Shown piece after piece: positions 47,801 to 64,000 of a DNA stretch of 64,000 bases. The notes under the pieces were generated by a model that saw only the letters and a list, made by a program, of their open reading frames with translations, was not told the origin of the DNA and did not search any database. Within the stretch, counting starts at the first letter, position 1. Every line of letters starts with the position of its first letter. The stretch spans positions 7,695,849 through 7,759,848 of the forward strand of contig OX439129.1 of assembly GCA_949318235.1 (NCBI GenBank), given 5' to 3'. The position numbers were made by a program, and so were the translations under genes. This DNA comes from Ecdyonurus torrentis (taxonomy: Eukaryota > Arthropoda > Insecta > Ephemeroptera > Heptageniidae).

Positions 47801-48891
47801 AGCGCGTGGGGTAACGCGGGGAAAGCTAAGGGTCACCTATAAGTTAACATTACCCTCATGGAGAAAAACACGTTTTTTTTTTTTTTTTTTTTTTTTTTGC
47901 GATTTTTGCGATTTTTGAGAAAACTACTGCACTGATTCCGGAGAAATTTGAATGAGAAATATTAGTTATGATTTTAGGTGTTTTAAGACAGGTATTTTTT
48001 AAAGAAATTTTTAAACCGATAACCTCCATTGGGTGCTATAAAGAAATATACACTTTCATCGGTTGATCTTGTTATTTCGTTTGTTTAGAACTGTTAAAAA
48101 TGAGTTGCTGTTGATCATGGAACTTTTTCCGAACATTCCGTTTATTCTTTTCAGGTCTAAACGAAGAAAAATTAAAAAAAAAATCATACATAACGTCGTA
48201 AACGACATTATTAACGTGACATCGTGATAGGGTGTTCAAAAAATATATCATCTGATGATTTTAAAGCTCAATATTTGAAAGTAGTTTTCAGAACCAACTA
48301 TGTAACATGTACTATGTAGGTACTTGTACGGTCATTTTATTAAATGGATTTCTATGGGTATATGGGAATAACATGTATTTAGATACTAGAGTTTTGCGCA
48401 AACTGAAATCTCCATCTGATAGCATAGAATAGCCATAAGCTAATAGAAATTCATTTTTAAGTAAAATGATTGTACTATGTGATATGTTTTGTGTGTTTTT
48501 GTTTTAATTCATATGTTTGTTAAATTAATAATATAGGAGATTGAATATCGAAATTTCAAAAATTTTAAGTCTTTGTACATTTTTCATTTTATAATAATAA
48601 TAATAGTAATAAAATATAATTTTTAATATTTTTAGAGGTACCTGTAATATACTAATGAATTAAAAGAAAGAAAGTAAATATATTTTTAACGTTATAAGTA
48701 TAAAACTCATCAGTATTATTATAATAATAAATAATAGTTCAAAGCTTTTTGCTCTATCTCTGTTATGAAGTAAACCTCAATTAACAAAATATTTGGTGAT
48801 AAAAATAAAATATTATTTACTCACATGCAAGATTACTTTGTGGTATTAAACAGAGGTAGAATAATGTGAAAATCTTGTAGATTTGAGCCAT
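41823..48891 (-). CDS. Gene E: clip-domain serine protease homolog, catalytic His and Ser both lost
   Basis: Exons 48891-48825, 47570-47410, 46681-46354, 46038-45945, 44548-44382, 43437-43336, 43267-43089, 41972-41823 join in frame to 415 residues. Signal peptide 1-22 ([20 protein letters not shown] then LA). Clip domain: SPC, GRC, EHC, ARC, ICC. A linker rich in Ala, Thr and Pro follows. Propeptide [10 protein letters not shown] precedes IVDG, so Phe163 is at the activation position. The His motif reads TSASC (Ser205 for His), Asp258 is kept ([10 protein letters not shown]), and the Ser motif reads GDLGGP (Leu361 for Ser). Two of three triad residues are gone, so it cannot be a protease. INSWN replaces the usual VSxG substrate-binding strand. 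The frame is intact over eight exons, which argues for selection rather than a dying gene. Clip homologs often act as cofactors in prophenoloxidase activation; the role here is inference. Confidence 0.9.
42431..42652. mobile_element. TIR element, family F2
   Basis: ACACGAACAAAAATGAATAC at the left and AAATTACGTATATAATTACT then TATCCGTG at the right, with AGCATAAATATTATGTTGTA inside. In the last intron of gene E. Confidence 0.65.
43706..44021. mobile_element. MITE-like inverted-repeat element, family F7 (copy 3, most complete)
   Basis: ACAGGGTGTGTAGTGTATCC at the left pairs with GAATGCATACACCCTAT at the right. Inner GAATGCCATACTGGAGTAAT and TTGCTCAGCATAG oppose TATGCAGCCCATG and TGATCCAATATGGCGTCA. 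In a gene E intron. Confidence 0.65.
44721..45071. mobile_element. Inverted-repeat element with arms over 100 bp in gene E intron
   Basis: TTATCATTTAGAATACTATA, GATTGATAATTACCATA and TGAATTAGACACCGATGAG at the left pair with CGTGTTGGTGTCTAATCTAT, TATGGTAATTAGTAATTATC and TCTAGTATTCTAAATGATAA at the right; outer CCCTTGTGAACTTAC pairs with GTAAGTTGACAAGGG. The centre is GC-rich with CACGTGACC and TGACGTCA. Single copy here. Confidence 0.75.
45715..45932. mobile_element. TIR element, family F2 (reversed), 12 bp from a splice site
   Basis: Starts TGCACGGAAATAATAAACTA and ends ATTTATTTTTGTCCGTG, with TTATGCTGAATTTATG and GCATAATTATAACG inside. Its end is about 12 bp from the donor of the gene E His exon (exon end 45945). 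Confidence 0.7.
47685..47778. mobile_element. Short MITE-like element, family F5 (copy 3)
   Basis: AGTAAACCCTGTTCTCTTGC at the left and GAGAACAGGTTTACGA at the right, with TTGATCGTCATTTTAGGAGC inside. In the first coding intron of gene E. Confidence 0.6.
47806..47985. repeat. Dispersed repeat shared with 62500-62700
   Basis: CGCGTGGGGTAACGCGGGG, CCTCATGGAGAAAAACACG and TTTTTGAGAAAACTACTGCA match, in reverse complement, ACGCGT and TTTTAGAGGTCCC, ATTTCTCCCCATAATTCGAG and TGCAGCAGTTTTCTCAAAAA near 62600-62700. Probably the remnant of a larger element. Confidence 0.45.
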
Positions 48892-49476
48892 GTTTCTCAG
48901 GTATTGAGAAGTTAATTACTATCTTGAGCATAATGCACAGTTTGTTTTTGTTTTGTTTTTCTCTTCACAGAAACACCGTCAGCAAAACTGTCTCATAATT
49001 AGACCAGGCCACTGTATGTGCTCGTTTAATATTGTCAACAAAGTACATATAATTGAAATACATTTTTTTGTATTAAAACAAAACAATTCTTCTGTGTGAT
49101 AATGTACTGTAGCTTTCTTTGGGGCTCAAATGGGGTTCAAATAGGTTCAATGGGGTATTAATATAACTATAATTATGCATTATGAACCTATATTACATTA
49201 AAAACTAAATTAAATAAGTCGTTATTGAAAAATAAAATAAAATGGAAGGGTCTTGCCTACATGTCTGCCACAATATTACATCTATGTAAGTAAAATGTAA
49301 GGAAATTAAAACTTTTCTAAAGAATTAATATAAGTGCAAGATTCAAGAATTGTTTTATGAATAAATTAGTTCACAATATCAGATATTGATAAGACAAAAA
49401 TATAATGAATATTTGTAACAATAAAAGTGCCACAAAAAAAAAAAAAGAAAACTATTATATACCTTTATTAATTTAA

Positions 49477-49717
49477 GGACAAAAATAAATACGTAATAAT
49501 TATGCCAGCCCATTTCCAGCAACATTTGTTCACTACAACAAAATTTATGCTGTATTACATAATTACTATTGTAGGAATAATATTATCTTGTGTAGCATAG
49601 TTATTTTTTATGATGTTTCAATTCAGCAATAATGACATAATGACATGCATATGAGTTCGTAATGACATGCATGACATAATGCGGCATCTTCAATTACGTT
49701 ATTTATTCTTTCCATGA
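49477..49717. mobile_element. TIR element, family F2
   Basis: GGACAAAAATAAATACGTAA and TAATTATGCCAGCCCATTTC at the left and AATTACGTTATTTATTCTTT then CCATG at the right. Between genes E and F. Confidence 0.65.
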
Positions 49718-50426
49718 ATAATGAATATATTACAAATTGAATATATACGTAGTATAATCTTTCTTGATCATTATCAATTAATTAAACAGATCATATTCAT
49801 TTGATTTTAAATATATATATTTTTTTAAATAATAACTTTTCATTCAGTGCAATAAATAAAAATGCTAAAATGATGAATTCAGCAGAAATGCTATTCTTTT
49901 TAATAAAAAATTGTATAAAAATATAATTTCAAAAAGAGGCAATTAATAATAAAAAAAAATAAAAAATAGCAAACCTAAAGCTACATATTACAGACTTAAT
50001 ATATACCTAACAATTTGTATCACTTAATTTTCAAATCAAAATTCAAAGCATATACACGAGCGATAATATATGAGAATGTAAAGTGTTGTAGAAGGTGTTG
50101 AATTATAAATGAAATTCGAGATAAATAACAATTGCTTGCCAATAAATTGAACTTTAAGTGCCGCGTGCTATCAAATATATCAACGTAAAGCCTCTTCTAA
50201 GAAGTTCACTTAATAAATACCGCCCTAAGTCAATACCGGATCTCTGTAAGATCTTCTTATTGGTTCAATATCAATTTCTAAATCAAACGTCATGGTTAAT
50301 TTAATGGTACTCCAAAACTTTTAGTTGGTCGTAAAATTTAATATAGGCGTTACTTTCTAAAAGTACTAAATAATGGTCAAGTAAAAGGGACATTTTTAAT
50401 GTATGTAGATGATCATATAGCTCTAA

Positions 50427-50543
<117 letters not shown>

Positions 50544-50939
50544 AATGTTAACCTTAGAAGATGCATTGTTTTTTATACTGATTGTAGGAGAAGAAAAAAA
50601 ATGAAATAGACAATTTTGAATTTTTGGTAAATTTTAAAAAGTAACAATTTAATTACAACTCATTTACTATACAAATGTTGAGTTTTTTTTTTTTTTTTTA
50701 TTATTATCTTTTTTTAATATGAAAAATTAATATTTTATTGTGTACAGTTTAATTTTTGCTAATTATTATTACTAATGTTTTATACAATAAACTTTCAAAT
50801 TTAATAATATAGGCTATTTTTATATTATGCTATATTATACAGAATGAAACACAATAACAATAAATAAGAATAAATTATCTCAATTCATTAATTAAATACA
50901 AATAATGGTCTTGTTTAACAAAGATATATTCTATTTAGT

Positions 50940-58294
<7,355 letters not shown>

Positions 58295-58774
58295 ACTGGC
58301 CCAAAGAAAATGTGAAGATCTGAATGAACTATAGTAATGGTGAGTTGAAATGTTCTTACATATAATAATAGTGATGCCTATATTCAAATACGCCTTTCAA
58401 TGATAAATTATTGTATCGTTTTAGCATAAGGCTTGTCATATATATACGTCAAACTTAATTTTATAATATTTTAAGTTGGTTTATCCACACAAGAAACTTG
58501 CAATATATTTTTACCACATAATGTAAGGATGAACTAAACTTGCATTAGGAAATGCAAGCTGTTAGATAATCTCAAGGTTTATAATAATATGATGTTTACG
58601 TGTGCTATTTTTTGAAATTACGTAGGTCAACAAAAATAAATAATAATAATAAAAGTATTTCACTCTTATAAGTATAATGTAAGTTATAATATACAACTAT
58701 AATTCTCTGTATACTCATGATCGTTAATTATGTAATGCAAATATATTTGAACCATCAATGATGTATTTATTCAT

Positions 58775-59130
58775 ATTCATTCATTCATTCATTCATTCAT
58801 TCATTCATTCATTCATTCATTCATTCATTCATTCATTCATTCATTCATTCATTCATTCATTCATTCATTCATTCATTCATTCATTCATTCATTCATTCAT
58901 TCATTCATTCATTCATTCATTCATTCATTCGTTCATTCGTTCATTCGTTCATTCGTTCGTTCATTCGTTCATTCGTTCATTCGTTCGTTCATTCGTTCAT
59001 TCGTTCATTCGTTCATTCGTTCATTCGTTCATTCGTTCTTTCGTTCGTTCATTCGTTCATTCGTTCATTCGTTCGTTCATTCGTTCATTCGTTCATTCGT
59101 CCATTCGTTCATTCGTTCATTCGTTCATTG
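58775..59130. repeat. (ATTC)n / (GTTC)n tetranucleotide satellite, about 355 bp
   Basis: The left half (58775-58930) is pure ATTC. The right half alternates ATTC and GTTC units in irregular higher-order blocks. It reads as a His/Ser/Phe/Ile/Arg repeat and gives a spurious 141-codon ORF. Confidence 0.95.
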
Positions 59131-59199
59131 TTAATTTTGTAGTTGTTTCAGTGTATGTAAAAGTGTATGTAAAAAGAGACTGAAGGGTTTAAAGAGTTA

Positions 59200-59782
59200 A
59201 CTACATTTATCTCAGCTATTTTGTTCAGCAAAGTTAATTTTCACCAAATAAAACTCTGCTGCAAAGTCACTATTCTACATCATAGTAAAGCAGTATATTA
59301 GACAACTAAAATAACAAAACAATATATATATACTATAAAAGCATTAAAAGCTAATAGCTATGTTGTACAAAATATTTTTTTTTCTTTTTCTTGTACATAA
59401 ATATTCTACTCATTTTAGCTGGATTTTATATGATTAAATTAATTATATGATTAAAAAAATATTTTATTTATGCAAATTATTAGGTCCTTTGGTATTTGAA
59501 AAGAAATTTTGAAAACAATATTTTGAAAGAAGAGTGATGAGTTTCTCAAATGATGGTATATGATGACGACCGCTATGCTATATTAACAAAGTATTTATAT
59601 TATATAGAAGTGCTGCAATTGCATCTATTTACATGTGACGTATGTGTATTATCAAAGGTTATCAGAGGTCACAGGAGGTCAATCTGTATTGGTCAGTATA
59701 CAACAATCAATAACCGGTACAATAAACCTATGCAATATAACACGTTAAGTATAGAAAAAAAAAAGAAGCAAGTTTGTTACTA

Positions 59783-59876
<94 letters not shown>

Positions 59877-59973
59877 TGTTCCAGGTTCACACAAAAATTA
59901 TGTATATGACTCTTTTATAATTTTACTTAAATATTGCTTAAGTAGTTTAACTTTTTAAAACTTGATTCTTCAT

Positions 59974-60013
<40 letters not shown>

Positions 60014-61140
60014 TATGAATCCTAAGATCCTTTAGGATTTTCTAAGATATTTAGGAATTCTAATATCTAAGTATATGTGCTGTACTTTGAGAATATAATA
60101 TAGAAAACACTAAACAAATTTGTCACAGTTAAATACACCTCAGAAATTTATTATTCAGCATTGAGGCATTTTAGGTTTTTTGTCCACTCTAAATTAAATA
60201 AAACTGTACCGTGGGGTAGGTCAGGATATCTTTCTCTAAGGTCACGGAGTCGTTTGGGTTATCACTGTGTTCTTATCAGGATATGAAGAAATTGTTTATA
60301 TACTCTGACTAACGAGATCGAATTGGTTCACTTAACGTTTTTTTAAAAAAAATTAACAACTTTTGATTCAACCTTACAAATTACCTTAACAGTTTCATAA
60401 CAGAAATATTAATTGCATGAATTTATTATTAGTTGCAACCATGGATATTTATTTTGTTACAAGTATAGGGAAATCTTTTAATCACTATCACACAATTCAC
60501 AACTCACGTATATCGTAAATTCAATACTAAAATTTATAGCGGACATTAATGATGCTATTATAAACCCGACTCTCAATATCTTTAAAAATTTTCATTGCAG
60601 AAAAGGGTCAAATTATTGATCAAGTTGACCTTGAACCGGTTCATGTGACGTCACGCAGTCAAATTAATAGAAGATAATTTTGTTGCTGTCTGTACTCTAC
60701 ACACAAGGAGGACCAAAATGTTATCAAGATATAAAAATGAAAAATTATAATGTTTTGTTACTATGATCTATAATATGTTCAGCAGCTCGCGTAGTCAATG
60801 TATAGTTGGACGTACGGTCGAATATTTATGCGAAGATCAAGTTTTTCAGTGTTAGTGTAATATAAATATGAAGGTGATTTGAAGGGCACTGTAGAAAAAT
60901 TAAATTAAATTTTTGTCAGTTAACTAATTGAAATTTTTTTTAAATCTACGTACGTACATATTAGATTAGATTATAATTAGATTGTACATTTTTAATTAGA
61001 AAATTTTGACGAGATGTAAGTAGTGTAACATATTATATTGATATGATGTTACTGTAAGCTACCATTGTCTAATAAATAAATAAATAAATAAAATATATAT
61101 TTACTAATAAAAATACTCTACGAACAAAATACATTTATTT
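59200..61140. other. AT-rich spacer, no gene recognised
   Basis: Apart from the (GA)n tract and a poly(A) run at 59976-60008 I see no exon, no inverted-repeat element and no recognisable coding segment. Confidence 0.45.
59788..59871. repeat. (GA)n microsatellite
   Basis: About 84 bp of GA dinucleotides in the spacer upstream of gene F. An ORF running into it (from 59550) shows nothing protein-like besides the repeat. Confidence 0.95.
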
Positions 61141-61180
61141 AAATTGTAAGTGTGTATGTGTTTATAGCCGGTGTCTGAAG

Positions 61181-61439
61181 TATAAACCCCGTAAGTCGTC
61201 TACTCTACTGATAACCTCTGTTTCTCCCCTACATTGGTGCTCACGCCACTACGAGAGAGCTAGCCTGCTGGCTCTTCTTGCTGTTAGTTTGCCTGTTTGC
61301 TGGCACCGCTTAGCTCACTGCATTGGTGGAGCAGCTCGTACATCGAGGACACGGCTTTGTTTCTCGTCTCGGCTCAACATCTACCTGTCTTTTTGTTTCC
61401 AACGTGCGTGCTTCTCGTCTGCAGCTCAGCCTCTCAAAG
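61181..61439 (+). promoter_or_regulatory. Putative promoter and 5' UTR exon (plus strand)
   Basis: TATAAA at 61181-61186 is followed by about 230 bp of much less AT-rich, pyrimidine-rich sequence. It ends in CTCTCAAAG/GTGAGC, a strong splice donor (exon end 61439). There is no long ORF. It reads as the first non-coding exon of a plus-strand gene whose next exon may be at 62195 or beyond the window. Confidence 0.45.
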
Positions 61440-62212
61440 GTGAGCTTATTATAAGTTAATTAATATGAGGTTCTTTTCAGAATTTTAATGCTGTAATTTG
61501 TGGTGGAATGTGACTGAAATTTTCCTGAAATGAAGGTGTTCGCATCAGCTACATTTTTGTATCACCTTGCATATTTTCATGGATTTTTTAAAGTTTTATT
61601 ATTTTTCCTACGTATTTAAAAGACTAAATAATAAAGTATTAAAATATATATTTTTATAGAAATACTTCATAAATTTAAAACAAAAATGAAATTCATGCAT
61701 GTATATTGTTCTATCGCAGTGTATTTAAAGTAATACTTGATTTGGTTTTGATATTTTATTATGAATATGAGCTTTTGCATGCGATTAGAGAGGATTGAGT
61801 TTGTGCGATAATTAATCTATTTTTGTAGCTGATAAAAAAATATATTATTTTTATAAATCAGTCCATATATAGTTATGCTTATAAGATAGTTAAATGCAAG
61901 ACTAATTTTATCTTAACTTGAAATAACTCTTGTTCTACAGAAAATATTAGGTAATTTTTAGTAAAAATATTCCTTCGACAAGAATTTCCTTATTTCTAAA
62001 CGTTGATCATAAATTTGTATTCTTCTAACGTCTAACCTACAATTATTCGGTGCGTAATTTCCTCTTATATTCTGCACAGTATAAGATAAACCTGTTACAA
62101 AATACCTCTAGCTTTCTTCTAGTTTACATACGAGAAAAAGTAAAAATAACGTATAAATAAATATAGACTAGACTAGACTATATCAAAATTCCAGGAATAT
62201 TTATTGAAACAT

Positions 62213-62389
62213 TACTCAATAATGTGGACATTATTCATTATTGTTGCTGCTTTTTCTTGGCTCGCGCTGGACGAGCTGGTTCAACAGGTCCGCATGCACG
62301 GTGGTTTATTCAGCTTCACGTCGGAGAACTGTCCTCGTTTGACGAGCGCTTACTCAAACGTCAGTGATCTCGTCAGCAGCTCGTTGTAG
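62213..62389 (+). CDS. Possible small secreted peptide of unknown function
   Basis: An acceptor AAAATTCCAG/GAATA ends at 62194. The in-frame ATG at 62222 begins MWTLFIIVAAFSWLALDELV, with a typical hydrophobic signal core. An earlier ATG at 62204 adds six residues (MKHYSI). The ORF continues for about 55 residues with one Cys in the mature part (SENCPRL) and ends TAG at 62387-62389. AATAAA occurs at 62471, followed at once by a poly(A) run. With the donor at 61439 this would make a two-exon transcript. I do not recognise the peptide. It could also be a chance ORF. Confidence 0.35.
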   Translation, partial: YSIMWTLFIIVAAFSWLALDELVQQVRMHGGLFSFTSENCPRLTSAYSNVSDLVSSSL

Positions 62390-62470
62390 TTTTCTTCCAA
62401 AACCTCTGTGAGATTGTTGAGACGTACGTGAGTCATTGGCTGCTACCTGTCACAATCTTTTAATTACTTC

Positions 62471-62476
62471 AATAAA
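62471..62476 (+). terminator. Possible poly(A) signal after the small ORF
   Basis: AATAAA runs directly into about 25 A. It may be a genuine signal or simply part of the A run at the edge of the dispersed repeat at 62500-62720. Confidence 0.3.
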
Positions 62477-62499
62477 AAAAAAAAAAAAAAAAAAAAACT

Positions 62500-62720
62500 T
62501 CATTTTTTTACCACCGATAAAAAAAAAATTTGAACACGTTTAAGTATGACTATTGACTAGTATGTATGTATTATCTCTCATTTAAAATTTTCCGTAATTG
62601 GTGCAGCAGTTTTCTCAAAAATCAACCAACGGCCTCCACCCCAAAAAATATTTCTCCCCATAATTCGAGTAATGTTACATTTTAGAGGTCCCACGCGTTT
62701 TACTGAATGGTTTTAAGAAC
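62500..62720. repeat. Dispersed repeat, second copy of 47806-47985
   Basis: Reverse-complement similarity to 47806-47985, clearest around GCAGCAGTTTTCTCAAAAA and the flanking CATTTAAAATTTTCCG and ATTATCTCTCATTT. Confidence 0.45.
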
Positions 62721-62729
62721 AATGTAATA

Positions 62730-64000
62730 CCTAATTCCTAATACATCAAAAATACTTTTACCTCTTTTCCATTTTTCATTATTAGACAAAAAATTTAACA
62801 TCCCAACAAGTTGGCGATACTTCTTAAAATGAAAGTTGAAACTTTACTATGTATTTTACTGTCCAATAATCGTCGTCTTGTATTATACTTCTTAAAATTT
62901 TAAACAACGTTGATGTGGTGGCTTTGGACCTCGATGAACTTTCTGGGTGATGATAGGCTCTTAGTCTTAGGCACCGTTTGTGCGCGGTTACCTGTTGATA
63001 AGTTTATTAGACACAAAATATTAATAATTAGTTCTGATAATTTATTATTTATTTCAATATTTACTTTAAACTTATGTGGCATTTTTAGTTTTTTATGGAT
63101 TGTATTGTTAATTTACTACAGTCGAATTCATCGTTACTTAATTAATTTTAATATCACCCCGTTTTAATTTTTAATTTTATTTCTTCATTTGATATATGCG
63201 TATCTATGCATTTATTTTTCATTAGCGTTCTAAACTTTTGGTAGCTATTTGTTAACAGAATTTAAAATTTAAGCCTTTTCTCGACTTTATTTTCTACGTC
63301 GCTCTCCTTACGGCCACTTTTTTTTTTATAAAGCATTGCTGGCTGGAGGTCTGATATACACTATACAGTACGTGCACTACAGTATGCCCAGCATTGGTCT
63401 CTATCGTATACATTTGCTAATCCAACATAATCCAACAACATATTTGCATTTACGTAATAACTTTTATGAAGGTCAGCTACATACGTGTGGTGGTGCGATA
63501 TAAAAGCAAAATAAAGAAATCGTTTGCGGTGTGCAGGAAAAAGTGTGATCAAGCAACGTGCTAATGCAAATTTAAATATTTTTTTTTCTTCTTCCTTTTT
63601 AAATTGAGAATTTTAATGAAACCAGTTTGAATAAACCAGTTTATCGTCGTTAGAGACTATAATTATATTATATTATATAGAGTGCTGTAAAAATATTAAT
63701 AGTTAAATATCCAAATTTCATCCATTGCTTTGACGCCACTTTTGTTATGATTTTGTATAACATAATATTTTCACATAAATAAATAACTTTTAAATAATTT
63801 AAAGAAAATGAAACTTCATTTAAAAAAAAAAAGTGATAAAAACTCAGTTAATTAAATGCAACAAATAATATAATATACCATAGCAGAAAACAATACATAC
63901 TCATCATACCATTAAAATCATCAACTTAAAATATATGCATACATGTTTGATTAAAATGGCAAATAAAAAGATTTAAAAAATATGGGGGGGGGGGTTGATA
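62730..64000. other. AT-rich sequence, no gene recognised
   Basis: ORFs of 60-85 codons on both strands around 62900-63170 overlap each other and show no family signal or splice context. A G run lies at the right edge (63983-63994). Confidence 0.4.

Noticed and set aside
58758..59183. 141-codon ORF of HSFIHSFI repeats
   Set aside because: It is a translation of the ATTC tetranucleotide satellite.
59550..59909. 119-codon ORF ending in Arg/Glu repeats
   Set aside because: The end is the (GA)n tract. The remainder shows no domain, splice or signal features.
62900..63167. Overlapping ORFs of 60 and 85 codons
   Set aside because: Open on both strands in AT-rich DNA; composition and context give no support for either.

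Overview
The window is nuclear DNA of an AT-rich arthropod. The genes are split by spliceosomal introns with GT/AG (once GC/AG) borders. Poly(A) signals follow several stop codons. Microsatellites and short inverted-repeat elements are very dense. Five genes encode clip-domain serine proteases, a family best known from arthropods. I cannot decide between insect and crustacean from this sequence.

Layout. Positions 142-1848 (+) are the last three exons of a gene encoding a kinase-fold protein with no catalytic residues (a pseudokinase); its 5' part lies outside the window. Positions 2432-58294 hold six S1A (chymotrypsin-fold) protease genes in tandem, all on the minus strand. From low to high coordinate: A (2432-8636, protease homolog without a clip domain, catalytic Ser replaced by Ala), B (10716-16094, clip protease), C (22626-29291, clip protease), D (34782-40859, clip protease with Phe at the activation site), E (41823-48891, clip protease homolog with catalytic His and Ser lost), and F (50940-58294, clip protease with Phe at the activation site). 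I assembled all exons by hand; reading frames join across every intron. Predicted lengths are 287, 448, 400, 393, 415 and 432 residues. Beyond 58.4 kb there are long simple repeats and a possible two-exon plus-strand gene for a small secreted peptide (61.2-62.5 kb).

How the genes relate. B to F share one exon plan: signal exon, clip exon, propeptide/activation exon, His exon, Asp exon, an exon of exactly 102 bp, Ser exon and last exon, with the same intron phases. A keeps the protease-domain phases but lacks the clip exon. B and C are recent duplicates; similarity extends into their upstream non-coding DNA. D, E and F form a second group with Phe instead of Arg/Lys before the new N-terminus. 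Clip proteases and their inactive homologs act together in haemolymph cascades (prophenoloxidase activation, Toll activation, clotting). Finding both activation types and two inactive homologs in one array suggests, as inference, a locally evolved cascade module.

The rest is mostly non-coding. Introns and spacers carry at least ten families of short palindromic or terminal-inverted-repeat elements (MITE-like), one with about eleven copies. There are also a decayed Tc1/mariner-type transposase, a tRNA-derived SINE, and (AT)n, (GA)n, (CA)n and (ATTC)n tracts. Element and repeat boundaries are estimates by eye.
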